Shown in pieces: positions 36,712-47,937 of a stretch of DNA of 64,000 bases. A program made the position numbers and the translations under genes. Numbering within the stretch: the stretch's first letter is position 1; each line of letters opens with the position of its first letter. The notes under the pieces were generated by a model, which saw only the letters and a list, made by a program, of their open reading frames with translations, ran no database searches and was not told the DNA's origin. Source of the stretch: Azadirachta indica (taxonomy: Eukaryota > Streptophyta > Magnoliopsida > Sapindales > Meliaceae). The stretch lies in the NCBI GenBank assembly GCA_022749755.1, contig CM040453.1, forward strand, positions 16,687,368 through 16,751,367, read 5' to 3'.

Positions 36712-37508
36712 AGAAAATTTCTCAAAACAGACACGTTTTAGGATGAATTTATTTTAATAATCTCTTTAATAACTTTTGTACTAAATTAATTTAAAATATA
36801 AAATTCAGACAAAAATACCTCTTAACTAGCCTTTATACATAGAATATAAAACTCTTTGCTCAATAAAGTCATAAAAATCGAGTGCTCAAAAATTAAGACA
36901 CGCTCAACAAATACAACCAACTTTCCAAAAATTTGACAAAACCATAATTTTCGAGCACTTGACAAAGAAGGCTTTGTTGAGTGCATCTAACATGGACAAA
37001 AATGTACTACTTTCAAATTTTGAGCTTCATGCTTCAAAATCCCAAGTTTGCAAGTTTTGCATTTTGTCCCCAAATCCAAATCTTAAGTTTTAAAGTCTTT
37101 GCATTCCACAACCCCACCCACCCCCAATAGCCTATTTTTGCCCCCAGAATTGGAAATCTATGAGTTGAAAAGTTTTATCCCTAAATTAAACATGAAGCTC
37201 AAAGTTTAAAAGTAGTGCATTTTTATCTCTATTAAACACGCTCGACAAAACTTTTTTTGTTGAGCACTCGAAAATCAGACTTTATCCAGTTTTTCAGAAA
37301 CTTGGTTTTGTTTGTCAAGCGCGCCTTCATTTTTGAGTTCTTAATTTTCATGACTTTGTCGAGCACAAAGTTTTATATTATGTGTATGAAGGCTAGTTGA
37401 GGGTATTTTTGTCCGAATGTTAAGTCTTAGGTTAATTAGGTATAAAAATTATTAAAGAGATTATTGTGTTAAATTCTTCCTAAACGTGGCTATTTTGGAA
37501 AATTTTCC
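36712..37508. mobile_element. Foldback Mutator-like non-autonomous element
   Basis: A 797-bp element has long inverted arms of roughly 350 bp. The left end is AGAAAATTTCTCAAAACAGA and the inverted right end is GGAAAATTTTCCAAAATAGC. Both continue to CACGTTT(T)AGGA and the AATAATCTCTTTAATAA tract, and further in share CTCGACAAAG- and TCGAGTGCTCAA-like text. It is flanked by an 8-of-9 match, AAAATATTA (36703-36711) and AAAATATTT (37509-37517), as expected for Mutator-type insertion. No transposase is encoded. It abuts the PYRR pseudogene. Confidence 0.8.
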
Positions 37509-37534
37509 AAAATATTTATATAAGCCTAAGAGAG

Positions 37535-38690
37535 AGTATATAACAAATATCCTTGTGAATTACACCAGATGAGATGGCAGATGTTGCCAATCTTCCTCCA
37601 CACTCCCACAAAATAGAAAGATACCCACGGTCATGAAAATATTCAAAGAACATGTTAAGGGTTTAAGATGTCAAACTCAACTACTGCAACTCCTTTAGAT
37701 GCAAGAAATTTTTGGAAAGCTCCTCCTAGCTCCTCCCTGCGTTAGAACTATGGTTGATACATCAGAAACATCCCAAAGATTTGCTTCCTCAGGAGGTTGA
37801 ACGTTTGTGTCAAGACAATTCTCATGGGCATATGCCCATCCCCATGACTTGCAGTAAGCCGTCGATCTACCAAAGAGGAAAAAAATAGAACAATCACATC
37901 ATACTTGCTAATTATGATGACAATAGTAAGATCAAGGAAAAGAACAACATATTAATAGAAAAGATACTTGCAATAAACCGCATCACTTCTACCCCGCAAA
38001 TCAAAAACTCGGTCTCTAGATGTTTTGCCGCTAATCCATTATGCATGTCCACTACTTGCAGCAATTTTTCGTGTTTAGGATCCAAGGAAGTTCACCTGTG
38101 AGCTGACATTAAAGTTCTATGCATGTCTGTGAATGCGTATTTGTGTGTGTGTAGAGTGAAAAATTCCCACTAATTTATAAATACTCACCATCTAGGGTGA
38201 TAGCATACTTGAGAACACAAAAGGGAACTCGAGAAGTAGCTCTAGGATCAATGGAGCATTAACAAGGAGGCAAGATTTTTGAGCTTCCTACAGCAAAATC
38301 GTTAAAAGAATAAAAATAGCACATACTATTAATTATGATTTTGTTAGGAAGCAAACAAGAAGGAATATTTGTGAAATTAATCTTAATTTGAACATAAGAA
38401 TAATAGGTAAATCTAAAAGCATATTAGAATTAAAAATATATTAATTCTCAGAGGCCAATCTGCCAAGAGAACTAACTATACCTCTATAATTTTACTTCGT
38501 AAATCCTATCCAAGAACACGAACCTGCAACCCTTTACTTCTTAATGCACGCACAGCCTTGCCTCTGAGATGCTGTAAAGGATGCCTGATTCCATCAATAA
38601 CTCTTGTAATTCCTGCCTAATCTACAAGAGTGTCAAATATCTGGATGCTGATGGTAGTCAGAGAGAGCAATGTCATATTACTTCAAGTTT
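37535..38690 (-). pseudogene. PYRR (riboflavin pyrimidine reductase) pseudogene fragment
   Basis: The minus strand carries decayed exons of the plastid riboflavin-biosynthesis reductase PYRR (RibD reductase-domain family), which reduces the aminopyrimidine intermediate with NADPH. Read from 38690 downward: AGITRVIDGIRHPLQHLRGK and ALRSKGLQVRVLG (38640-38490); ATSRVPFCVLKYAITLDG (about 38260-38190); GKTSRDRVFDLRGRSDAV (about 38045-37980); RLTASHGDGHMPMRIVLTQT, then KFLASKGVAVVEFDILNP and YLSILWECGG (37870-37560). Stops interrupt several blocks (LVD*AGIT, VLG*DLRS, GHA*WISG, LNP*H) and frames shift between blocks. The N-terminal and the C-terminal parts of the family protein were not found. The left end breaks at the foldback element. 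Confidence 0.82.
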
Positions 38691-38699
38691 TTACATTGA

Positions 38700-41600
38700 T
38701 TAAGGTAAAAGTCCCAATCACAGATTATTAAAGCATAACAATAATCATGAAATATACAGCATAAATTATAGAAGTTCAAGGAAGCAAAATTAGAAAATTG
38801 ATTTGTGCCTTCTAAAGCTAGTAAACAAAATATTGGTATTGTGCAGAAATTTTGAAAGGGCAAGGAAAGCAACACGAAGAACCAAAAGATGTAACAGAAA
38901 ACATTCTATAATGCACTTGAAGATGGACCGACAATTTTACAAGAGATATATTATGGAAAACAAGTTCCAAAGTTCAGGTTCAACAAGTTGCACCAATGCA
39001 ATTTACCTACATATATGTAGGACTGCCCATAAGGAAAACACGCCAAAAAAGGTATTTGCTTCTACTTGTTCTTACAGAAGTTCATTAAAGACTGCAGCTT
39101 CTTCATAAAATCTCTCACATTCAATTTTTATTTTCCTACAGAAAAAACTTCCTAATTCATATTATTCTTTTCTTACGATGTTTAAGTTGTAGCCCACAGC
39201 CTACCTAGGAAGCAGGAGTTATTTCTATATAAATTAATGTCAAAATAAACCTTCTTTTAGTAAGAAACTGAAAATTTCTATTTACCAGAAAATAAAATAT
39301 AAAATACGAGACAAGCTGCCCATGCAAAACAAGTATCACTTGGGCCTTTGAAAAAGCAAACTATATAGAAAGTAGCTCTAGTCCCATGTATAAATACAAA
39401 AGACTATATAAATACTCTTAAGCTTAAAATTATGAATTGAAATTGTAGTTTTATAGGTCTCCAATACCACCTCTTATATTATTAAAATAAATAATACAAT
39501 TGATAAAAATATTACACGTGATATTTATATGTCCAAAAAATAATTTCTGGAATGCATATTTTTTATTTTAGATTAAATTAATTAATTATTAATTAATTAA
39601 TTGGTAAGATATTTTAGGAGAAATATCTCTCATTAATATTCAAATAATTTAATTTAATAAATTAAATGAATAAAATATCAAGAGATATTTATCCTCTTTA
39701 TCTTTTTAAATATTAATTTTGAATTAATCAAAATATTATTTCCACTAAAAGTTGTATTAGAAATTTAATCAATTAATAAATATTATTAATTAATTATTTT
39801 ATTTCATTTTAATTAAAATTATTTTCATTACAAATTAAAATATTACTTCTATTAAAAGTTGTTTTACAAATTTAATTAAGTAATAAATGTTATTAATTAA
39901 TTAAATTCTATTTTAATTAAATAGGTGTGATATAAAAGAAATAAAGAAGAGATCCTTATATTATGAAAAAGAAGCCCACTCTTCTACTCTTCTCTTTATT
40001 ACTACTATAAGATGATTGGTTTAGAAATTATTGGTGAAGGAAAATCCTTAACAAAAATAATTGTCAAGTTTCAAAAGATATTTTTCTTTTTTTTTTATTA
40101 TTTTTATATTAAATCTATATACTCATATATAATTTTTAATAAATTTTGGGTTACTTTCCGTTATTTATTTGATAATATTTTGGAACAAGGATTATGTAAA
40201 CAGGAAAACTAACTTTCTATTCCTACCATTTTCTTAAAAAGAGAAATAAATTTTTAAGACTAATTTCAACAATATTAAATTCTTAAGATAATAGATTTGG
40301 TGAAGTATTTTGGGCAAGTAATGGTAGAATAATTAAATCCTATTGCTAATTGGCCAGTATGTAGCAAGAGTTATTTGTAAACATCAGAACTTGATACCCT
40401 TTTTTCCCTATGGCTTACGGGGAAAAGGGAACCAAACCTTTATGCTCCAACACTATAATTAAGGTTCCATAATTGAATGACAAATTAAGAAATCAAAAAA
40501 TCAACTGCAGTTAACCCTCGATTTCAAATCAGTCTTCTCAGCATCTCACAGATAAACGAATTTAATGCCAAATTAAGAACTTGGATTTGCTTAGCATGCT
40601 TATTTGCAAATGTAAGACTTTCAATAAACAAAGCTCTTCGATACTCGTCGGTATCAAAGAAAAGATAAGTTGTTTCACATGCATACCTAGTGAGGTGAAT
40701 CCTTCACATCACTTATTGAATCAACTGAAGCCACCGATTTCTCAGCTTCGCCACGATGAGAAGAGCAAGTGTCTGAAATCCTACGACATGCATAGTAACC
40801 ACAATATAACTAAGAAACAGCAGAATTATATGCTTTCGTTATGAGAAAGCAAGCCTAAAGAGAGCATTTAAGGTCATGAAAGAACTAACAATTAATTAGT
40901 GACTCCACCTTTTCTCTTGAATAAATCACAATGACTTTCTGAAAAATGATTTTTCTTTTTGAAAAAAACAAATTGAAAGAAAAAGAGAAAACTGAGGATT
41001 GAATAAGCGTGAACCGTCTAGATCAGTTCTCATTTCACTTTGGCAAGGATTCATCAAAAAGCTTAACTCTTTTAACTTATAAACTACACTACCAACATTT
41101 TGAGTTGCAATACATTCTGAAACTAAAATGCATGAATAGATATAATCAAATGAATCTAGTCAAAGAAAACGAGGAAGAAAAAGAAAAGAAGAAAAAGCAT
41201 CCCCAATATAGAGTTGAACACCAGAGACATACACCTAACCTGCACAATGATTAGCACAAACCTTTTTTGTATTCCATATTTTGCATGGTTCATGTATTTA
41301 TCTTATAAACCCATTAATTTGGCTGAAGAAGCACCCATCATGAATTTTGTTTGAACAGTAATTATGTTCAACAAAACAATCAGAAGAAAATTGGCATGTC
41401 CATAATACTTGTGTATATATATATATATATGTGTGTGTGAACCTGGAAATGCTTCCTGTATAGATCTCACTGCTCCCTTTAATTACTGTTTTTCCCCTCT
41501 TTATTTCACTATTTATTTTAATAAGGTATGAAATCTATATGAAAGTAAGGAAACTTCTAAAATGGGTTTTAATGGAAAATGTCTCTTTTTTATGCTTAAA

Positions 41601-43080
41601 ATTCAAAAATGTCAACATAACAAAGTTCTAATAAAAATGTCACATTTTACTGTTTTAGGACAAAAATACTCTTATGTTATGCATGTGTATGTCTCATAAT
41701 TTTGTTGAACTCGAGACTGAATACTTTCGAATACTCACAAGCTCGAAAGTACTCAATTTCGAGTATCCACCAATTCGTGGGCACTTTCGAGTTTGGAACT
41801 CGAAAGTGTATTGTACACTATAATTCGAAAGTAAAACTTGAAAGTATGTATGAAAATAAAAATCAAAATTATCTCATACGAGAAAAAAAAAAAAAAAAAA
41901 AAACAGAGCATTTTCGATTAATTCCCAACTAAAAAATGAAGAGCTAAGGAGAGACGTTGACATGAATGAAAGTATGTCCAAGGACAAGATAGCTATCAAG
42001 ATAAACCATCAGGTATCACAAGCAGATACCATAAAAAAGTTACTGCAGAATGCCTAAGTACTAGAAAAACGAAAAAAAAAACTTTGAACTGCATCAAAAC
42101 TGTCATTACAGCTAGGAATCTTCTAAGCTAGCTATCTAGGAGAAAGCCCCATCACCATCTGAACATGAAATGCGACACACACAGCATCAATTAATAACTT
42201 ATTTAAGAGATTCCAACATGCCAGTCAGAAAACATAAAATCTCATGTAACATGACAAATAGATTATTCTATGTGCAGCGGAAAGCTTGTTAAGCTACAGA
42301 AACGATCCTAGCTCTAACATTGATGCTGGATTAACTTCCACCGTACAACAAAATTATTGGGATACCTATGTTATATTTTTAGTATTAAATTTGGTGTTTG
42401 AATTTGTAATTAGAAAAATGTTTTCGTATCAGCAAATTACTAATTCAAATTCAGTAATATATAAAATTAATAAGTTTAATGAATTAAAATAATATATCAA
42501 ATTAATATCTATGTATTAGTATTTTTTAATTAAAACAAATATTATGAAAAATAAAATTATAAAATAAATTGATATTCTATATTTTTTGAAACTAATTACC
42601 ACATAAAATTTAATAGAGACATAATAAATATCTATATATCAACCATATTTTTATATTTAATATTTTATAATAATAACAAATATTTTTAAAAAATAATTAT
42701 TTAGTAATAACAATATTTCTATTCTATAAATTTCTCCAAAAATAATAACTATTTGTTGTCTTAATTATTATTAAGAAATAAAGTAAATAAATTTTTCTAT
42801 AAAATAACTGTAAATTTAATAATTTTTTTAAAAAATAAAATAATGAATTCCAAAAGAAATATGATAAAATATAATAAGGAATAGAATTTTTAAAGTTAGT
42901 TGGAGTATGTTGGGCATCATAAAATTTTCATTAAACATGATTAAAATTTTTAAAATTTATTGAAGATATTTTGGGAATCACCATATTTTATAAATGGAAT
43001 GTTAACCATTTAAGTTCTTTAAGCACTAATTCGTAAAAACATCAAACTATGTGTTAACTCAAAAATTACCCTAAATATCG
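38700..43080. other. Gene-poor region, no supported gene
   Basis: Several short open frames occur but none has a recognisable domain. A minus-strand stretch near 40790-40690 (SDTCSSHRGEAEKSVASVDS) looks codon-like and could be an exon remnant, unconfirmed. A (TA)n/(GT)n run lies at 41417-41439 and a run of about 22 A at 41882-41903. The region 39480-40000 is extremely AT-rich with many TTAATTAATT-type palindromes. Confidence 0.4.
41700..41850. repeat. Cluster of ACTCGAAAGT-like motifs
   Basis: Within 150 bp the motif family ACTCGAAAGT / ACTTTCGAGT / CTCGAAAGTACTC appears about six times in both orientations. It may be an end of a transposon with short sub-terminal repeats, but no partner end was identified. 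Confidence 0.45.
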
Positions 43081-43088
43081 AACAATAA

Positions 43089-45780
43089 AAATAAATAGAA
43101 TCTTAAAATTATATATTTTTGTTAATATTCTATTTAAAAAATAACAAAAATTTATTGACTATTTATAGTTGTTTAATTTGCCATTCTCAGTATTTTCTCA
43201 TCTGTTTGATTGTTAAGAAAGTTTTTCCATATATAAATTATTTTGACTTTCATTTTTACCCTTCCACTTCTAGAAACAAACAAATAAAAGAATAGAAATA
43301 AAGAAAACTTAAGGTCTCTTCTAAGTGTTGAGCATCATCAAAATTCTTTTTTTGCATTCCAAATCCTAAAACAAAGAGAACGGAATGATGTATTCAATTT
43401 ATAATACAAAATTTGAAAAACAAAAATTCATTTTACAAAAACTAGTATTAAACTCAAAAATGGTTAAACTATGTTTTATGTAGTCTTCAAAAATAAGATT
43501 AGAGAGCACCAAAAATCTTCTTTTAGTACGCGGCTCTTCATTGTTTTCGCTTTTTATTCTAAAAGTTGTAATATAAATGCACTATCAAATACAATCTACC
43601 ATTCCTAAATACAAAAATTGCAGCTTCTCATTTTCAAAAGAGTTTTTTTTTCTAAAATGTTAGGAGATCTCACAACTTGCAAGTATATAGGGTTGTATAA
43701 TTAGTAAAGTGAAAGAAATGGGATTGTCGTACCTACAAGGACTGTTTTTTTCAAATTTTAGGTTAATTATTAAAATTATGGTGAATCAACTTTATCTAAG
43801 AAATCTTAATTCGAAAGATCAAATAAAAAATATATATAAACAAAATTTACAAATTTGAAAGCAGAAAAAATAAAGAAGAAATAGAACTAATAAAGTAAGG
43901 GGTTGTTTATTTTTTTGGCTGAAATTTAAATATACGTATTTAGATGTTTAAAAGTCGTTCATTTTTTAACTTATATCTGAATATTTGTTAAAAATATCTA
44001 AATATAATCAAGTTAAAAAATTTGACTTAAATCTGAATGAGTAAATATTCAAATAATTTAATATTTTTATTTTTCAAAAATATCCCTATTTTATTAATTT
44101 ATTTACGTAAAAAATTAAAATTCTATTTAATTATTTTTGACGTATCTCTTCTCTATTGTAGGTCCTTTCTACTTGCTTTCTGAATTCTACATATTTTATA
44201 CCTTAATTATTGCAATAAATTTGTATGTTTACATAATTATAACTATATTACAATATAATTTATTTTTTTATTTGATTTTTATTAATCTTTATATCCTCAA
44301 TTAGAAATTATTTTTTTTAACAAAATATATCAAACAAATAAATAATATACATACTAGTATAATTTATTAATTTTTTATTTATTATTGTGCTAATATATTT
44401 AAAATTATTATATATATAAATATATTATTAAAAGGGTAAATATGTCAAAATATCAATTTTCGGACTTTTATTTTATTAAAACAAACAATTTAATACTTAC
44501 TAATATTTTAAAATAAAAAACAAACGCATTATTCAGTTTCAGATTTCAGTTAGATTCAAATTTCAATTATGTTCAGAGTTCACATAAAAAAAACAAACGC
44601 TACCTAAGTGTTTGAAATTGATATGAAAATTGTCTTAGGGCCTTAACTTCGCCTAATTGTTATTATATTTATCCTGACTGAGAATTACTAATACTTTCTG
44701 CTTTAATTCACTAATAACTAGTTATAATTTAACATGCTTAACTCTCCTATGTGTCAAACCAAATCTTATATCTAACCAACCTAGCCGATATCCTTATCTG
44801 ACTATATAAATCAAACGTTCTTTTAGTTTCACCAGTTATTAATATCTCAAGACTCAATTACCTCCCAATGTCTTAGCATTTCTAAAATTAATTTGATTTT
44901 TTAAACATTGATATCCTCCTAGGCTCTTTAATAAATAAAATAAATAGAATCTTTAAAGTTATATATTTTTCTTAATATTCTATTAAGAAAATAACATAAA
45001 TTTATTGACTACTTATAGTTCTTTAATTTACCATTCTCAATATTTTCTCATCTGTTTGATTGTTAACAAAGTTTTTCCATAAATAAATTATTTTGACTTG
45101 CATTTTTACCTTTCTACTTCTAAAAACAAACAAATAAAAGAATAGAAATGAAGAAAACTTAAGGTCTCTTCTATTAAGCGTAAACATCATTAAAATTTAT
45201 TTTTTACATTCCAAATCCTAAAACAAAATTATAATTAGTAAAGTGAAAGAAATGGGATTGTCATACCCACAAGGACCGACCTTTTTTAGTTTTAGGTTAA
45301 TTACTAAAATTATGACAAATTAAATTTATCTAAGTGACCTTAATTTGAAAGATCGAATTAACAAAAATAACAAACAAAATTTACTAGTTTAAAAGAAGAA
45401 AAAATAAACAAGAAATAGAACTAACAAAGTAAGTGTGTGAAATTGATATGAAAATTGTCCTAGGGCCTTAACTTCACCTAATTGTTATTATATTTATCCT
45501 AATTGGGAATTACTAATACTATCTACTTCAATTCACTAATCACTAATTATAATTTAACCTGAGTAGCTCTCCTGAGTATCAAACCAAGTCTTATATCTAA
45601 CCAACCTAACTGATATCTCTATCTAATTGGATTAACAAACGTTATTTTAGCTTTATCAATTATTAATATCTAAAGACTCAATTACCTCCTGGTCTCTTGG
45701 CATCCCTAGAATTAATTTGATTATCTAGGCATTGATATCCTCCCCAGACTCTCAATGTTTGTAAACTATACTTTTTTCAT
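43089..45780. repeat. Tandem duplication of a non-coding unit
   Basis: Copy A (43089-about 44937) and copy B (about 44938-45780) carry the same sequence in the same order and orientation. Markers include TTTTCTCATCTGTTTGATTG, GTGAAAGAAATGGGATTGTC, TTGATATGAAAATTGTC and TAGGGCCTTAACTTC. Copy A is longer because it carries a 706-bp MITE and about 310 bp (43375-43690) absent from B. The unit without insertions is about 0.84 kb. It shows no coding capacity and is perhaps part of a larger retroelement whose sequence resumes after the MULE at 51.9 kb. Confidence 0.85.
43899..44604 (+). mobile_element. Tourist-like MITE, copy 2, with in-window empty site
   Basis: A 706-bp AT-rich element is flanked by TAA (43896-43898 and 44605-44607). 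Ends are GGGGTTGTTTATTTTTTTGG and, inverted, GGTAGCGTTTGTTTTTTTTA. The tandem copy B keeps the unoccupied site (AAAGTAAGTGTGTG, near 45427-45440) with a single TAA, which shows the insertion directly. Internal text is shared with the 403-bp element at 4728-5130. Non-coding and non-autonomous. Confidence 0.85.
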
Positions 45781-46214
45781 CCTAATAAACAAATTACTCT
45801 TTCTGAAGCATTCATTCATTCATAGAAACATAACTAATTCATTTTCCAACAAATTAGAAACTTTAAGTACAAGAAAATATAAATGAATAAAGCATACTTA
45901 TATTAACAAATTCTCAATCAATCAAAACATAATCTAATTAGATTACATCAAAACCCTAGAATATAGAAAAAGATATTGACAGATACCCCCTGGAGGTTTG
46001 GCCAAATAGGCAAATATTCCCCCGAAGTTAACTCTCCATCTAACACTGTTATGTTTAAAGGGTTAATTTTGTAAATGTAACTAAAAGAATAAATTAAAAT
46101 AAAAAATTGTATCAATTATTTAAAAGTCAAAATAAAAAATTCCCTCACATTTGTTTTTAGTTAATTTGGGACCACAACCACTTATCCATTTTATCTTCCT
46201 TAAAACTCCTTTCA

Positions 46215-46388
46215 AATTTTCTCACATCAATACAAGTTTTGGCCCAAAAACTTCCACCGACGATGACAACAATTCCAACATTGAAGGATTCAGCTTACAT
46301 CGTCGGTGGTACAATGGCTATTTTGCATGCGTTGGGGTCTTCAAGTCGAGTTGAGAGAGGTGAAAGTGATTTGAATGGCTAAACAAGG
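46215..46388 (+). other. Likely leader exon of the MULE transposase gene
   Basis: A short open frame from ATG 46263 encodes 38 residues (TLKDSAYIVGGTMAILHALG within it) and ends TAA just before AACAAG|GTAATA, a plausible donor. The main transposase start at 47938 follows a TATATAG acceptor. This suggests a leader exon and a 1.55-kb intron, with the short frame acting as an upstream ORF or a captured fragment. No expression evidence is visible. Confidence 0.3.
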
Positions 46389-46399
46389 TAATACTCATT

Positions 46400-47930
46400 T
46401 CCATTTTCGTCTCTATTAGTGTAGTGATTTATTTTTGTTTCATTATGATGATGATTATATGTAGAAAAAAGTGATTTGAATCAGTATTTGATTTTGTGCT
46501 TCTGTAGTTGAAAATGGATTAGGGTTTTATGTTGAATTTGGGGGTGTTTTGTTCTAAGTTGATCAAAGTAAAATTGATGGATAATACTTTGTAAAGGGTG
46601 ATTGTTTTGTAGAAAAACTACATGCATGTTGGTTTTTTTTGTTTACATTATATATTGTTATGTTTAATGATAAATAAAGAGAAAACGTTCAATTCTTTTA
46701 TGTAAACCGTAACTTCTATCCTAAACATGATACTTATATTTAGCTTTTGAGTCTCGAAGAATGTTTTTGAAATTGGTTGTATTTGTTTGACAATTTTATA
46801 GTTACTACATTTGGTACTCTGTTTGCTTGCATTTTTCCATTTTTTTCTTTTATCTCTAGTTCTATTGGTGCTAATGTGGACAAACATTCAAAGAGCATTT
46901 TTCAGATTATATATCATAGCTCACAATAAAAGAGTTTTCTATCCCTACTTTTCTCCTTTTACTTTCCAATCATGATGCATATGTTTGAAGGTAGCTAAAT
47001 ATCAAAGCACCGAGTTAAGTGTGCTTTCCAATAAAGTACTTGATAAAGACATTTCCTTCCTTAGACTTAAAAAATGACAGGACTATATACATATCATCAT
47101 AATTAATGTTATTTAAATTAGTGTCTATAGAGACTTTGTGAAATTGAATTGTAATGAATTGCATGTATTTAGACCTCTTTGGAGTACTATTTATTATATT
47201 AACCATTTTTTTATTGCGTTTCAATGCAAACATTTAATTTCCTTCCACGTTTTTTCTTTGTTTGACTTTTATCTGAATTTCACACATTACCCACCCGTGA
47301 AAGAACTTTTACTAATTCAAAATTTTTGTGAAACCAACATTAAATTGATATGATATACAAATGTGAAATAGTTTAACTACATAATAATAAAATATATAAT
47401 TAAGCATACATGAAATACACCTAAAAGAGTATCTCTTGCGTAGCCAAAATTATTGATAGAATTATTTCAACAAACATAATTATTTATTGGTTAATTGGGG
47501 TAGGTAATTAAGTAGGGTTACATGGAAGCATAATCATTGTATGCATGGAATATGTTGACAACAATTAATTGACTGTTTGTTAGTATCCTGGTAAGTTGGC
47601 ATGTTAGTTTTTATCTTTGACAATGTAAAAAAAAGTTATTCAATAAATATATATAGTATGTTTATATACAATATGTTTATATGCAATATGTTTGAAATAG
47701 TTCATTACTATTAAATAATGCTACTCTTGTGAATTTTTTTTTTGGCAAACCTACGTTGATGTACTATTGCATGCTATTTATGGAATTGAGATTTTTTGTA
47801 TTTGAACTTATTATTTATGAATCGTTGGTTGTTGCTAGTTTTAACATGAATTGGTATTAGAATTATGGTTTTATTTTCGTATGTTAATGAGATTTTTTTT
47901 ACGTGTTATTTTTAAATGAATTTTTACGTT
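46400..47930 (+). other. Non-coding interior of the MULE (probable intron)
   Basis: About 1.5 kb between the leader exon and the transposase start. T-rich on the plus strand, no domain recognised on either strand. Confidence 0.4.
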
Positions 47931-47937
47931 ATATAGA

